The notes: a model not told the origin generated them from the sequence alone. DNA of 64,000 nt from Nannochloropsis oceanica (GCA_004519485.1 CP038111.1:564001-628000); one strand, 5' to 3'. Positions 32,399 through 43,195 are shown, counted from the stretch's first letter. Program-made: numbers and translations.

Positions 32399-33018
32399 TT
32401 ATGGCCTGTTGGGTGTGTAGGATGCATTAGTAAATAGATGAGTGGTGGACACTCTGCATTCGTCGTCGGAAGCAAGGCAGAAAGCAACAAGGGCGTTGCC
32501 AAGCAGCAACGGCAGCCTCGAACAGTCGGCCTCGAAACTTTCCGGTTTCTCCGCGCAATGGGAAGCAAAGGGCGGAGAGGACAGAGATACCTGCGCCAGG
32601 CTATGTACAGTACAGTACCATCACCCTACACCATGTCATATGAATCGACGTCGTACATTTTCATCAGCTATCTGATATGGAAAGTCCTTCACAGGCGCAG
32701 ATTAGCTTGGTTGCCTGGGTTCGCCCCTCTACCAGCATCATCTTTGCTTGGCTCGTCGTCGTAAGGTCCTAGCTTCTTAATCGAAGGACAACAAGGTACG
32801 TTGTCGGCGCTGGCACGCCCATCTTGCGAAGCAGCGATGAAACAGTGAGTGTGCAGTGCCCTGCGGTGCCCAGAGTCAGCAGGGATTGTTGTTCGGCGCA
32901 GGAGAGGAGGAAGAAATGAGGAGCAGCGTTCCATCATGCGCTTCTGGCTTGGTATTAAAATCTCATGCTCACACACGCCACCTCTGAACCTACCTGTACA
33001 AAGCCAAGGCATACGACC
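32399..33018. other. Divergent promoter region
   Basis: This spacer lies between the hydrolase (minus) and NDUFA12 (plus). The short frames show no family motifs. No RNA gene is seen. Confidence 0.35.
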
Positions 33019-34575
33019 ATGGCATCTGTGATACAAAAATATATCAAGGCCTACCGGCTCTATGGCTGGCGTGAGACCCTCAGTAAGATGTACTCGGTAC
33101 GTTGTGCTACCCATTTCTCCCTCCTTTGATCCCTACCCTTCTTCCACCCTTTCCCTTTCTCTAGCTGCCCCTCTCTTTCCAAGCTCATATGAATGTGCAG
33201 CTTAGATTACTGAACTTATTGTACGTCATTCGGTGATATGGATCAGGCAGTAGGAAAAACCGACCTTAAGAAAAACCGACCTTTAAAGAATACTCACTCC
33301 TTCCCTCCCTCCCCGTCCTTCCCTTTCCTTCCTTTTCAGATGGGCGAGGTCAAGTTTGGAGAACTGAAGGGCGAAGACGTGAATGGCAACAAGTACTTTG
33401 AGAACTTGGAGTACCCCTTTGGTCAGCACCGATGGGTTGAGTACAAGGTGAGGAGGGAGAAGTGGAGGGAATTTTGTTGGAGAGGGCTGTGTGAAGTCCC
33501 TCTCTTCCACCCCTCCCTGATGACGATGACAGGGATTCAGGCGTAAGATGCGACAGAGAGAATGGTGAAAAGGATTGTTCTGATGCTCCCGCGCACATAT
33601 ATATATGTATAGGACAAGACAACTGGCATTCACACTTTCTTCCTCCCTCCCCTCCCTCCCCTCCCTCAGGACATCCACAACTACGAGCCTTCCAGCATTG
33701 CACCCGAGTGGCATGGATGGATCCATCACATGACAGACGAGGTGCCCGTGCCCGGCAAGGCGGGAGTGACGGAATCGGGGATGAAAATTGCCGAGGGGCA
33801 GCATACCCCTTATCAAGTAAAAACAAAAGTCCCTCCCTTTTTTTCTTTTCCCCCCCCCCCTCTCACCCTCTTTGACGTGAATGACTTGCCCTCTTTTGCT
33901 CTATCCCTGATGTGAATGATAAAATCTTCAGCCGTTCAAGCCCAGAGAGGCGGAGTCAAGAGCGAGGGGGGGGGAGGGGAAGGGACGGAGGAAGGAAGGG
34001 ACGAAGGGAAAGCTGAATGCTTCTCCTTCTTTCGAAAAAATGACAATGCAGGTAACGATAAATACAAGCCTACTCACTCGATCCGTCTTCCTTCCCCTCC
34101 CCCCCCCCTGTTTACCCGCCCCCCCCCCCTTCTTCTCCTCGTCCCTCAGGTGGCGGCCGGCAAGACCGAGTATCAGATGGAAGAGCAGTTGAACTGGACC
34201 GCTCACCGTTCGCGCGGTTATGGGGTAGGCAGCTTGAAGCAGAAGTCTGGAGAGCCTGACAGGTTCTGGGTGCAGCCGGGGCACGCCTTGGCGGAGAAGG
34301 GCATGTCTAAGGCGAAGGGGGGAAGGTTTGAGGTGCGTTGCGGGGGAGAGGGGGAGGGAGGAGGGAAGGAGGAAGAGGAGGAATGAGAATTATTGGACGA
34401 TTGAAGTCGAACAGCCCCAAATCAGCCGCGCTTGCACTCTTTATTTCCTCTTTTTCACTCTCCCCCGGACCTTTCATGTTTTTAATAGGGACTGAAGGGA
34501 TACGAATCGTGGAAGCCCTCAGACCCGGAGGGGAAGGACACCAAGCAGCCTATCCGCTCGCTGGACGAGAACTAG
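33019..34575 (+). CDS. NDUFA12: NDUFA12 (B17.2), complex I accessory subunit, with C-terminal extension
   Basis: Six exons, all in phase 0: 33019-33096, 33340-33447, 33670-33816, 33932-34051, 34150-34332, 34489-34575, total 240 residues. Exon 1 gives KYIKAYRLYGWRETL. Exon 2 contains GEDVNGNKYFEN and HRWVEYK; exon 3 IAPEWHGWIHHMTDEVP and HTPYQ. These are the hallmark segments of NDUFA12 on the matrix side of mitochondrial complex I. Exon 4 opens PFKPREAE, similar to the family end, but its remainder is Gly/Lys-rich and its inclusion is uncertain; skipping it also keeps frame. Exons 5-6 add about 90 residues (QLNWTAHRSRGYG, then YESWKPSDPEG) beyond the usual 145. No presequence is seen, as is normal for this subunit. 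Confidence 0.88.
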
Positions 34576-35926
34576 AGGACTTCGGGGGTAGGCATAGAAA
34601 TTGCATTGATAAGGACAAGGCGGGGAGGCACGTGGGGTGTGTAGACAATGGAGGGCTTGGAGGGGAGGGGACAGGAAATGGGAAACGAAGGAGGTTGAAG
34701 GGGTGGGAAGATGACAGATTTCTAGGGGATGTGTGTGAGAGAGAAAGTCTCTCTGTGTACGACGACAAAAAAAAACAATAAATATTCCTGATAGAGCATA
34801 GTGATTTATGGTACATGCAGCTTTTTGGTTGTTTCTGTACGCCTTGATGAGCGGGAGATGACACATGTGTGTCTCTTACATCACATACTTTATGGGCGTG
34901 TCTCTTCTCTCGAATACTCAATAACGCGAAGGACGTCTAATAGGGGGGGGGGCGTGGGGTGAAAAGTACGGAGATACTCCGACCGGTCACAATCTCTACT
35001 CTTTTCCTGTCGACCTGACTTGTTGCATCGCCTCGTCCGCTGTTGACCTTCCCTATCGGGGGAGTTCCCAGTTGGGGATTGTCGCCTATTATGGGATTCT
35101 GGATTCTCATAATACTCATTTGGGACATGGATTATCGCCCTTACCGATTCTACCTAGCTAGTGGCATCTTACCGCTAGAATCCCTCTCATTATTAACTTT
35201 CGCTGCAGTGCACAGGGCCCTAAAAGTGCTGCAGCAGCCCCTCGGCAAACCGCTTCACGTAACCGCTCCGCTTGAACCTCATTGCCATGTCAGGCATGCT
35301 TCTCGTAAGCTATCTTTCGAGGGGACTAAAGCCGACGATGTCGCTTAACGAAAACAAGGCTACCATAGGTTTGACAATTTAGTAAATGGTCTGAGATGAC
35401 TCGAGTATGCTTTTTTACTGCGTATGGCTGTGGTGGGGGTCCTGTAGACGAAATGTATCATGTGTAATCGCTGACAAGACGCACCGGCCCAGGAAGCGTT
35501 TGTTTCAAGGGGTTGCGCCATTCTGCTTGGTGAGCAAATAGGCAAAGTAGCTAGCCTTGCGTCTTATCGCTCGCCTGCCAAGCATACTACGGGCTCACAA
35601 TGAATGCCCGTGGCTCTATTGAGGGACCATCGGGTCGCAGAGGCCTGCAGGCGATTTCGCACGCTCACATAAAACCCACCATAGTATTGGATAGCGGCGA
35701 CCTGCTAGCCAGTGTCGGCGTCCAAAAACCCATGGCTTAGATCTCAAAAATTGCCACAAAAGTAATATTCTTAGGCCTTGTGACCCACCTCGCTTTACGC
35801 TTTGCACATGCCTCTATACACACAAAACACAGCTGGAGACGGGTCACATCAAGCCCCAAGGTTTGTGTGGGCCGAGCAGGGGGACGGACGGCTTGACCAA
35901 AACGCCGACCTGCGTCGTTCCTCGAG
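34576..35926. other. 1.35-kb stretch without a recognised gene
   Basis: The composition is less G/C-tract-like than its surroundings, especially 34937-35830. The frames are short and stop-rich. I cannot link any to a family. It could be decayed repeat sequence. Confidence 0.3.
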
Positions 35927-38418
35927 ATGGCGTCGTTGTCGCCATCCTCACCCACGGAGATCCGCCCAGCCTGTCTCCTGATCGATGGACATCACATGCA
36001 TCAAGCCAGGGAAGCTGCAGGTACGTTATGTTGTGGCTGTGTCGAATCTATGTCCCTGCGCCTGCAGACACCGCAACGGATTTTAGGCAACAATGCATCC
36101 ATTTCATTTTCGCGATACCTTTCCTTCCCTCGCTAACTTTCCTTGCACAGGCAACCCTCCCTTTCACCACGTCGTCCGCGCTCTGGAAATCGCTTATGGG
36201 TGTAGGTTCGTCCGCAAGGAATGGCACGAAGGCACGCCCGACGGCCGTCCCACACCCTTCCACCTTGCCATCTCTACACCAGAAGCGGGGCATGTCATCC
36301 CGAAAGTCCGTGCTTTACATACGACTCCCGGGTTTGCGGTCACGTCGGAAGGACGGACCACATCCCACCGTGTCGCGATTCGCGTCCCTAAAGGCGTGGA
36401 TGTGGCATTAGCCCTGGCAATGGTGCAACATGGCCATCACAATAAGAGATTCGACGATTATGGGCTTGTTGTCGTGGTGACGGGCGATGGGGATTTGGAA
36501 GAGGCTTTTGAACGGACGCCCATGCGAGTGGTGGTGTGTGGGTCCAGGGACGTGCTGGCACCAGCCTTGAGGCCTTGGGTGCGGTCGGAGGGGAACCGAG
36601 GGCTGTATTTGGATGAGGTCATGGCGGCTGCTCTATCACTGGCTGCTGGGGAGCACGCGGGAGGGTCCGGGAAGATGGTTGCTAAGCAGCACCAGCACCA
36701 GCACCAGCATCAGCATCAGCACCAGCAGGAACTCGCTGCGTCACGAGACCCTGGGACTGGCGGTTTGCACACCGACGACGCCCTCTCCTCTTCTTCCTCT
36801 TCCCGCAGCACCAATCGCAACGACACGCGGCCAGTTAACACTGTGGTCAACTCCGGTATGGGCACCCTGTCCTCCGCTGCCACCGCGACGAATAGCAGTA
36901 GCAGCACCAACAAGATGGTTGACTCCTCCGTTTCCTTCGCCTCTGCCTACGGCACCATCCCTACCTCGGGTGACGTACAATCGGAGCACTGGAAGCAGCA
37001 TGTACTACAACAGCAGCATCAGCAGCATGACGACGAACACGCTTTGATTGGCCCTTCTTTGCTACAGCCCCATCTCTCCGGCTGCGACAGCAATGCCACC
37101 ATCGGAAGCCTCGGGAGCAGCAACGGCAGTGACAGTGGGACCGGCAGCGAAATGCACGGACGACAGAGACGCCGTAAGTCCTCGAAGCTCCGATTACGTT
37201 GCTTTGCTGGTCCGCTGTGTACGAAACTGAGGGATGAAGATCACTTGCGGAGGACGACGCACCCATGTCCTATGGGCTTGGCGTGCCCGGTTTTGCATGC
37301 CGTCGAGACGCCAGAAACGACCTTACACATGGAGAGGTTCTTGCATCCATGCCCGAGGGGGCGTGTGTGTTTGGACGAAACTTTCGAGCATTCGTCGCTG
37401 TTTGAGCATGTAGGACGGAATGTGTTGCCCCTGTGCTCGATCGTGGGCTGCAAGGGGGGGGCTAACGGGGGAGGGATTATTGGGGCGGCCGGGGGGGGGG
37501 AGGGGGGGAAGGGGGGGGGGGGGAGGGAGCCAGAAGGATCGACAGATGATCAAGATGGCAGTACAGCAGTACCATGGTGGGGTGCCACACATGCACATAT
37601 GTCCACATGGGCGACAATGTTCGTTTTTATCGCACTCGGTGGCGGACAAGAGAGTGATTCGGCATACGGCGAGTTTCATCCATCCTTGCCCCTGGGGGGC
37701 AAGGTGCGTGGCGCGGAGGGCGGAGACGTGGAACTGGCAGCACATGTTGCAATTTACCCATTTCGCGGAGGATGATGAGCAGGTGCAACGGGAGAGAGAG
37801 GAGGAGGAGGCGAAGGGAAGGTTGGGAGGAGGGAAAGGGAGGGAGGACATAAGCGCGGAGAGGGACGAGGGGAGGATGGAGGAGCACGGGTTCTTTTCCC
37901 TGTCGTCGAACATTGGCAACGGTGGCAGCAACAACCATGTCGGGCTGCATGGGCTGAACCGTTTGTCATCGCTTATGCACCACTTGCCTTCCTCTGGCAT
38001 GACAGCTGCTCATGCCTCAATTGTGACTCGTCTGCAGGCCCAGGCCTACGCCCATGCGCTTGCCTCCGCGCAGCACAGCCCGCCTTCAATGCCGGAGGAG
38101 CGGAGAGACATTGATGCAGGACTGCTGCTATCTTCCTCTTCCTCGGAAGGAGGAGATTACTCCCTCTTGGGTGGCGCGGGGGTGGCGGCAGGGAAGGGGG
38201 AAGGGGAGCGAGGAAGGAGGTATTTTCAAAATGGGCAACACCACACGGCTTCTTCTTTGGGGCGAGGTGGCGTGGATGGCAGTGGAGAGGACGAGGAGGA
38301 TGAGGAGGGGAGGGAAAGAGAGGGGGTAGGAGGAGGCGATGGTGGTGAGAAAGAGCAGTTTTTGATTCCGTCTTTTAGCTCTTCTCTCTTGCCGCCGGCC
38401 TACCAAAATATTTGGTGA
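35927..38418 (+). CDS. NYN-domain (putative RNase) protein with repeated HPCPxGxxC zinc fingers
   Basis: Exon 1 (35927-36020) and exon 2 (from 36151, phase 1) join CLLIDGHHMHQAREAA to the rest of a NYN/PIN-like domain (to about residue 190). The acidic residues of the fold are visible in LLIDG and VVVTGDGDLEEAF. A Gln/His repeat and a Ser-rich linker follow. Zinc-finger-like units start near residue 375: CFAGPLC, HPCPMGLACPVLH, FLHPCPRGRVC...HSSLFEH. After a G-rich stretch (37455-37530) the reading moves to another frame, open to a TGA at 38418, with ICPHGRQC and FIHPCPWGARC. So either an intron (possible acceptor CGACAG at about 37550) or a homopolymer length error lies in the G run. NYN domains are often ribonucleases; RNA turnover is inferred. 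Confidence 0.72.
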
Positions 38419-39904
38419 CACAAGTTTGAGGCTTTTTCGTATTTGTTTGGTACCGCTCTTGGCATTGCCAGGGCGGTTCAAAAGGGGTATATCGAATGTC
38501 AGTGACGACTTTTCGGTCGGTCGGTGGTCCAGTGCATTAATCTTTATTTAAGATATCTTTGTGTAAGCCTCAAATTTATCCTAGCGAGAGGAAGGGAAGT
38601 AGAAATAGAAATAGGAGAATTAAAATTGGGGAGCTACACCCATATCAAAATCCGACAGGAAATAAGAAATTCGTGAACTCATGGGAAGAGTTAATGAGAT
38701 ATGAATCAGTCAATAATAGGTGTGTAAAAGTGACAAAAATAAAAGGGTAACAGTATAAATTGGACAGATAAGTGTAGTATGGCAAATGTATGAGTCAGAC
38801 AGTCAGTTCCAAGAGAGAGTGCATGTGGCTTTGAAACTGATATGAACATTATGCTTCACCACAATAATGGTCATTGCGCTATTCTCTATCTGTCTGTCTG
38901 AAATATAATGCTGTGGTTCAAAGTTGATACTGCATGACGGAGTATGACTGAGACGAAAGGGAAGGAGATTTACCGCTCTGTGTATCGCAACAACGAAGGA
39001 GCTGCCGCGAATTCGGAACCCCAAAAAAATATTTTCAACAAAACTGCCGATGTGGTGTAGTCCACAGCCAACCACTAACAAAAAACACCACAGATTTTAG
39101 CTATAATAGCAATTAACAAAAAACGAAACTGGGGCCACCGCAAGCAGGAAGCCCGAAAGATAGAATATCAAAAGAAGCCTCTGTCCCGCCATTGACTGTC
39201 CGTGAGTGGGTGCTTTCAGAGCTTACAGCCGCACATAAAAGCACAACAACCATCGTATCATGTATTTCGTAGCACTAGCACGGCCAATAACAACAATTTA
39301 AGAAAAAGTAACCACGAATAACGCTTGTGTGTTTTTTTGCCTTAGCTTTTTATTTTCTGGCGTTAGTGGTCGGGGTGGTATCCTCGGGAGAGTCATGGCT
39401 TGTAGGATATGTGAAACCGAAGTAAGTGGCCATGAGGATTGATGTTTCTGCTATTTTAATAGCAGATAAATCGTCATAAGTCGTAAAAGACGGTGCCATT
39501 AGCACGATTCAGAAGGCTGGTGTTTGTGCGTGGACCTCGGGTGTCTTTGACACATGTGCGGAGGGGGACGCGATAACATAGGACCGAGTGAAGGGACCCG
39601 CACTTTCAGTCAATCTGTATGTATAATATGAGATAAATAAAGCAAATTTTATCACTGCATATAATACACATATAAACTGCCATTCCCCTAGTAATATTGT
39701 GAATTTACTGATTTGCTGCCTTCGGAGGGGTGGGGCGCCCGGTTGTGTCTTGACTCCATAGGTCAAGCCACAACAGAGCAGATTGCGCACCCGAAGTCGG
39801 CAAATTTCAAAGTCAAAGCACAAATTGTTGTTTTTAAATGCTTCATCTAAAGTCGCAAACTCCCTTGCAAATTAACCTCCCCTCCAAAAACGCAGCTTCA
39901 ATTG
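38419..39904. other. 1.5-kb AT-richer stretch without a recognised gene
   Basis: The base composition is clearly more A/T-rich than the rest of the window (many AAAA/ATA runs at 38540-38800 and 39240-39700). No coding frame of note and no tRNA-like structure is seen. It borders the long inverted repeat. Confidence 0.4.
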
Positions 39905-40418
39905 AACAACGGCTCCATCACCAGCGACAGTGATGCCATTGCCATGGCCACAGCGGAAACAACTTCTGACACCGGCACCATCCGTACGAGAAACAAGGCC
40001 AGTAGGACGCCTTCGGGGATTGCACTGGCCTTCGCGAAGCCAGACGTCTCGCCGGAAGAGGCTGAGGAGTACATCAAAAAACATCTCATGCCAGACGCTA
40101 TGCTTAGGGAGGGTAATTGGAGAATCAAAGAGGCACCCAAATTCCATGTTAATCGCAGCCCAATCTGGACATAACATGGAATTTGGGTGCCTCTTTGATT
40201 CTCCAATTACCCTCCCTAAGCATAGCGTCTGGCATGAGATGTTTTTTGATGTACTCCTCAGCCTCTTCCGGCGAGACGTCTGGCTTCGCGAAGGCCAGTG
40301 CAATCCCCGAAGGCGTCCTACTGGCCTTGTTTCTCGTACGGATGGTGCCGGTGTCAGAAGTTGTTTCCGCTGTGGCCATGGCAATGGCATCACTGTCGCT
40401 GGTGATGGAGCTGTTGTT
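39905..40418. repeat. Near-perfect 247-bp inverted repeat with 20-base loop
   Basis: Left arm 39905-40151 pairs with right arm 40172-40418; positions i and j sum to 80323. Reading both arms I find one mismatch (39911 G against 40412 T, which would still be a wobble G-U in one of the two RNA strands) and no gaps. The loop is 40152-40171. Both arms encode the same peptide (for example DVSPEEAEEYIKKHLMPDAM), the right arm on the minus strand as part of a gene, the left arm on plus without an ATG. Transcription through it gives a long hairpin RNA. Confidence 0.95.
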
Positions 40419-40586
40419 ATCATTAACCTTGTCGTCCTCGACTTCGAGGTCGAAACCTTGGAAGTCGTTTTCGTCCTCCTCCTGTTGTTCTTCGTCGTGA
40501 TGGAGGTGATGGAGCTCCATCTCCTTTTCCTCCTCCTCATGAGAAGACAGACCAGGAAGAAGAGCATTCTCGTCGGTCACTAACAT
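40149..40586 (-). CDS. Unidentified acidic protein, 3' end inside the inverted repeat
   Basis: An open frame of 145 residues begins with MLVTDENALLPGL, then acidic and His-rich sequence (EEEEKEMELHHLHHDEEQQ), a DxxSDSD-like stretch, and an ordered basic end (DVSPEEAEEYIKKHLMPDAM, then NWRIKEAPKFHV). It stops a few codons into the hairpin loop, so the original gene was probably longer and cut by the inverted duplication. Residues from about 58 onward are coded by the right arm of the repeat. The (GA)n tract upstream (40624-40660) is presumably 5' UTR or promoter. I do not recognise the family. Confidence 0.5.
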   Translation of the reverse strand: MLVTDENALLPGLSSHEEEEKEMELHHLHHDEEQQEEDENDFQGFDLEVEDDKVNDNNSSITSDSDAIAMATAETTSDTGTIRTRNKASRTPSGIALAFAKPDVSPEEAEEYIKKHLMPDAMLREGNWRIKEAPKFHVMSRLGCD

Positions 40587-41344
40587 GACGCGTGCTATAG
40601 CTGTATGTGTGCGTGTATGTGTGAGAGAGCGAGAGAGAGAGAGAGAGAGAAAGAGAGAATGAGAGGGAGGAGGATCAGTCAGCGACTTTGCGGAACAAAT
40701 AGAGTTCATTGTTCACGAGGCGGCGTACTTGCGCGCCTGCAGACTTGCACAGACATCAACCCACTTCGTGGCCACGGGTTTATTGGTCTGACTTCATGCC
40801 AGAATCTGTCGTTGTGACGAATTACTCCTGTCCGCTTCATGGTGGTGCGCAGATTAAATACAGAGTGGTGAAGTAACTTCGTGAGGGTCCAAAAATCATG
40901 TACGAAGTAACCCTCGTCACTTTGTGCTGCCCACGATTTTGTGTACGAAGTGACGGCATAACTTCGTCCGCCGCCACAAAATGTGTACAAAGTGATGGAT
41001 TACATCAAATATAGACGAATTAGACAAAGTAACGCATAATTTCCTGGACAGGGCCTTTTTCGTCCAAAATTCGTAGGACGTGTGGCTTCAACCGAGGCTT
41101 CAACTCACCATGCCCAATGGGGTCATGTATTGACCTCCTGGCTCCTGCACGGACATAATAAAGATCATAGAACAAGACAGCTCGACATTGCTTTAGGCAT
41201 GCTACGATAGGTCCCGGGATAATCTGCTTGGCTGCTTTACCTGGCGGCGCGTTCCTTTTGTCACTTGAAATCTAGGAAAAGCGAAACATTGATTTGACGC
41301 CTCCTCCTCCTCCCCCTCAACACTAACACAGAAGAAGGCCTGAT
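40587..41344. other. Divergent spacer with short inverted motifs
   Basis: It lies between the small acidic protein (minus) and the secreted hydrolase (plus). It contains a GA microsatellite (40624-40660) and a cluster of short motifs at 40866-41000 (listed separately). No gene is seen. Confidence 0.4.
40866..41000. repeat. Cluster of TACGAAGT / ACTTCGT motifs
   Basis: Within 135 bases the octamer TACGAAGT and near-copies occur three times on plus (about 40910 and 40944, and TACAAAGT at 40986). The complementary core AACTTCGT occurs at about 40875 and 40960, with GTCACTTTGT at 40916. The pairs form imperfect short palindromes. This could be a decayed tandem repeat or clustered protein-binding sites. 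Confidence 0.55.
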
Positions 41345-43195
41345 ATGGGCTTCTCTTGTGGCTTACCGCTTCTCTTGTCCCTCATCCTTGCCCTCGCCTG
41401 CCCCACCGTCAGCCTTATCCTCTCTCCAGTCAATGCCGCCACCGGACCCGACGTTGCCCTCATCATTTTACACGGCGCAAACGTTGCACCTGAAGCCTAC
41501 GTACCCCTCTGTCACATCCTCCAAGCCAAGCTTCAAGCAGATGTGCGTCTCTGGGTTGGGCTACCGGACGTAGATTTGAACGTGCCCATATATTTGGACA
41601 ACGCAATGCAAAGCCTTCAAGTCAATCTCACGGCGCGCGGGATGCCTGCCAACGTCCCCAAAATCCTGGCAGGCCATTCCTTGGGCGGTATTCGGTCCCA
41701 GTATTACGCAAATGACCACGCAGAAGACTTTATAGGACAGACACTTATGGCTTCAGCCTTGCTCCGAGAGTTCGATAATGTCACCTACCTCGTTCCCACA
41801 CTCACCATCGGCGGGGAGAAGGATGGCAACATGCGAGTCTCCCGCCTGGCCCAGTCCTCGCACATCTATAGGATGCAGTCTGACAAAGTAGATGACTTCC
41901 CTGTCGTGGTCGTGCCTGGGGCAAACCATATGTCATACTGCGTGGGGAAGCCGCCCTTGCCGGTGGCAGCTGTGGATCTGACGGCGGAGATCTCGAAGGA
42001 GGAGGGCCACCAAACGATTGCTCAAGTCATGGCAGCTTTCATTCGAATGCGTCTGCGGGCCACGAACAAACTTCTCCCGGCTGCTAATGATAATGGAAAC
42101 TGTCACAGCAGCACCAGTAGCAGATGCAGCAGCACCACCAGCAGCAGTACAGACGAAGAGATAATGCAGGCTGCTCTCGAGGCGACCGCCAAGGTCGTCG
42201 ATCCTCTCGTAAAAGCAATGCTTTTGGAAGGCTCCTGGCACTTTCAGCCCCCATGCAACTCGGACCGGCCCAGTCCCCACTGTCCATTCTATCCTGTCTG
42301 GCCTCCACAGCCCTGGGATCGAGAGCCAAGTAACGAGACAAATTGCGTGTGTGGGTGTGAGTGGGTGGAGCAAGTCGCCCAAGCGCATATTGGAGGCCTG
42401 GAAGAGTACGATGTCACTTATGTTGTGAGAGACAGCTTTCATGATGTCCGGGACACGGAGCCGTATCACCATGCCCATCTGTGGAATGAATGTACCGACG
42501 CAACATTGCAGAATGGAGATTGCATCTTGAATATAACGACTGTGAGCGAACTGGTTTTTAGCCCCTTGGACGCGTTTGACGCGGGCTTCCCCCCAGTCAC
42601 CGCGTCGGAGATCCGGGCCAAAATGAAGAGCAGGCAAGCGATTTATCAGCAGACGATTGACCCGACTGCCAAGCTGGCCGACACTGACAATCCTGATTTT
42701 TGTAAAGAGATTAATGTGAGAGCGTTTGCATGGGCGTATGCACAGGCCCCGCCGCGGACGAGGGAGAGGTTTCGGGCCGTTGGGGTGCAGCCTGTGTTTG
42801 ATGCTGACATTCGACATCGTGTACAGATTGGTCCTCTGTGGATCAATAGTCCGTTGAGGTTGCAAGAACGATACGATAAAGGTTCAGGAAAGTATGTTTG
42901 GCATGTGCGAGCGCCCGCCCTGGTGACTGATGTGAGTGCGCATATCTATCCGGATTCGGCTGGGTATCATTATTGCAAGTTACTCTCGCCGGCGAGGGCA
43001 CTTGAATGGATGTATGTAGACGGGCTGAGGAGGTATGATCGACAGAGTGGAGCACTGGAGGAGGAGGAGGGGAAAGAGGAGAATCAGGTGGAGGAAGAGG
43101 AGGAGGGAGCAGCGGTCTCTGTTGATGAGATGGTCCATTGGAGGGATAGAGAGGCGGCTACCACGCGCCAGGCGTCCTTGCGGGCGATGGAATAA
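41345..43195 (+). CDS. Secreted alpha/beta hydrolase with large uncharacterised C-terminal region
   Basis: Single exon, 616 residues. The signal peptide is clear (LPLLLSLILALACPTVSLIL). The hydrolase domain (about 30-240) has VALIILHGANVAPEAY, the nucleophile elbow AGHSLGGIRSQYY, GGEKDGNMR (acid position) and VPGANHMSYC (base position), so the triad looks complete. A Ser-rich linker with CAG/AGC repeats follows. The second half contains a Cys-rich segment (PPCNSDRPSPHCPFYP, then NCVCGCEWVEQVA) and a conserved-looking region around HDVRDTEPYHHAHLWNECTD that I cannot assign. The end is Glu-rich. A lipase- or esterase-like extracellular or vacuolar role is inferred; the substrate is unknown. Possible N-glycosylation sites fit secretion. 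Confidence 0.82.
   Translation: MGFSCGLPLLLSLILALACPTVSLILSPVNAATGPDVALIILHGANVAPEAYVPLCHILQAKLQADVRLWVGLPDVDLNVPIYLDNAMQSLQVNLTARGMPANVPKILAGHSLGGIRSQYYANDHAEDFIGQTLMASALLREFDNVTYLVPTLTIGGEKDGNMRVSRLAQSSHIYRMQSDKVDDFPVVVVPGANHMSYCVGKPPLPVAAVDLTAEISKEEGHQTIAQVMAAFIRMRLRATNKLLPAANDNGNCHSSTSSRCSSTTSSSTDEEIMQAALEATAKVVDPLVKAMLLEGSWHFQPPCNSDRPSPHCPFYPVWPPQPWDREPSNETNCVCGCEWVEQVAQAHIGGLEEYDVTYVVRDSFHDVRDTEPYHHAHLWNECTDATLQNGDCILNITTVSELVFSPLDAFDAGFPPVTASEIRAKMKSRQAIYQQTIDPTAKLADTDNPDFCKEINVRAFAWAYAQAPPRTRERFRAVGVQPVFDADIRHRVQIGPLWINSPLRLQERYDKGSGKYVWHVRAPALVTDVSAHIYPDSAGYHYCKLLSPARALEWMYVDGLRRYDRQSGALEEEEGKEENQVEEEEEGAAVSVDEMVHWRDREAATTRQASLRAME

Noticed and set aside
35360-35830. Possible retroelement coding remnant
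   Set aside because: Frames are short and I could not see any reverse transcriptase, protease or integrase motif.
39930-40583. 217-residue plus-strand frame across the inverted repeat
   Set aside because: It is the alternative frame of both hairpin arms; identical peptides on both strands are a result of the palindrome, not evidence for a gene.
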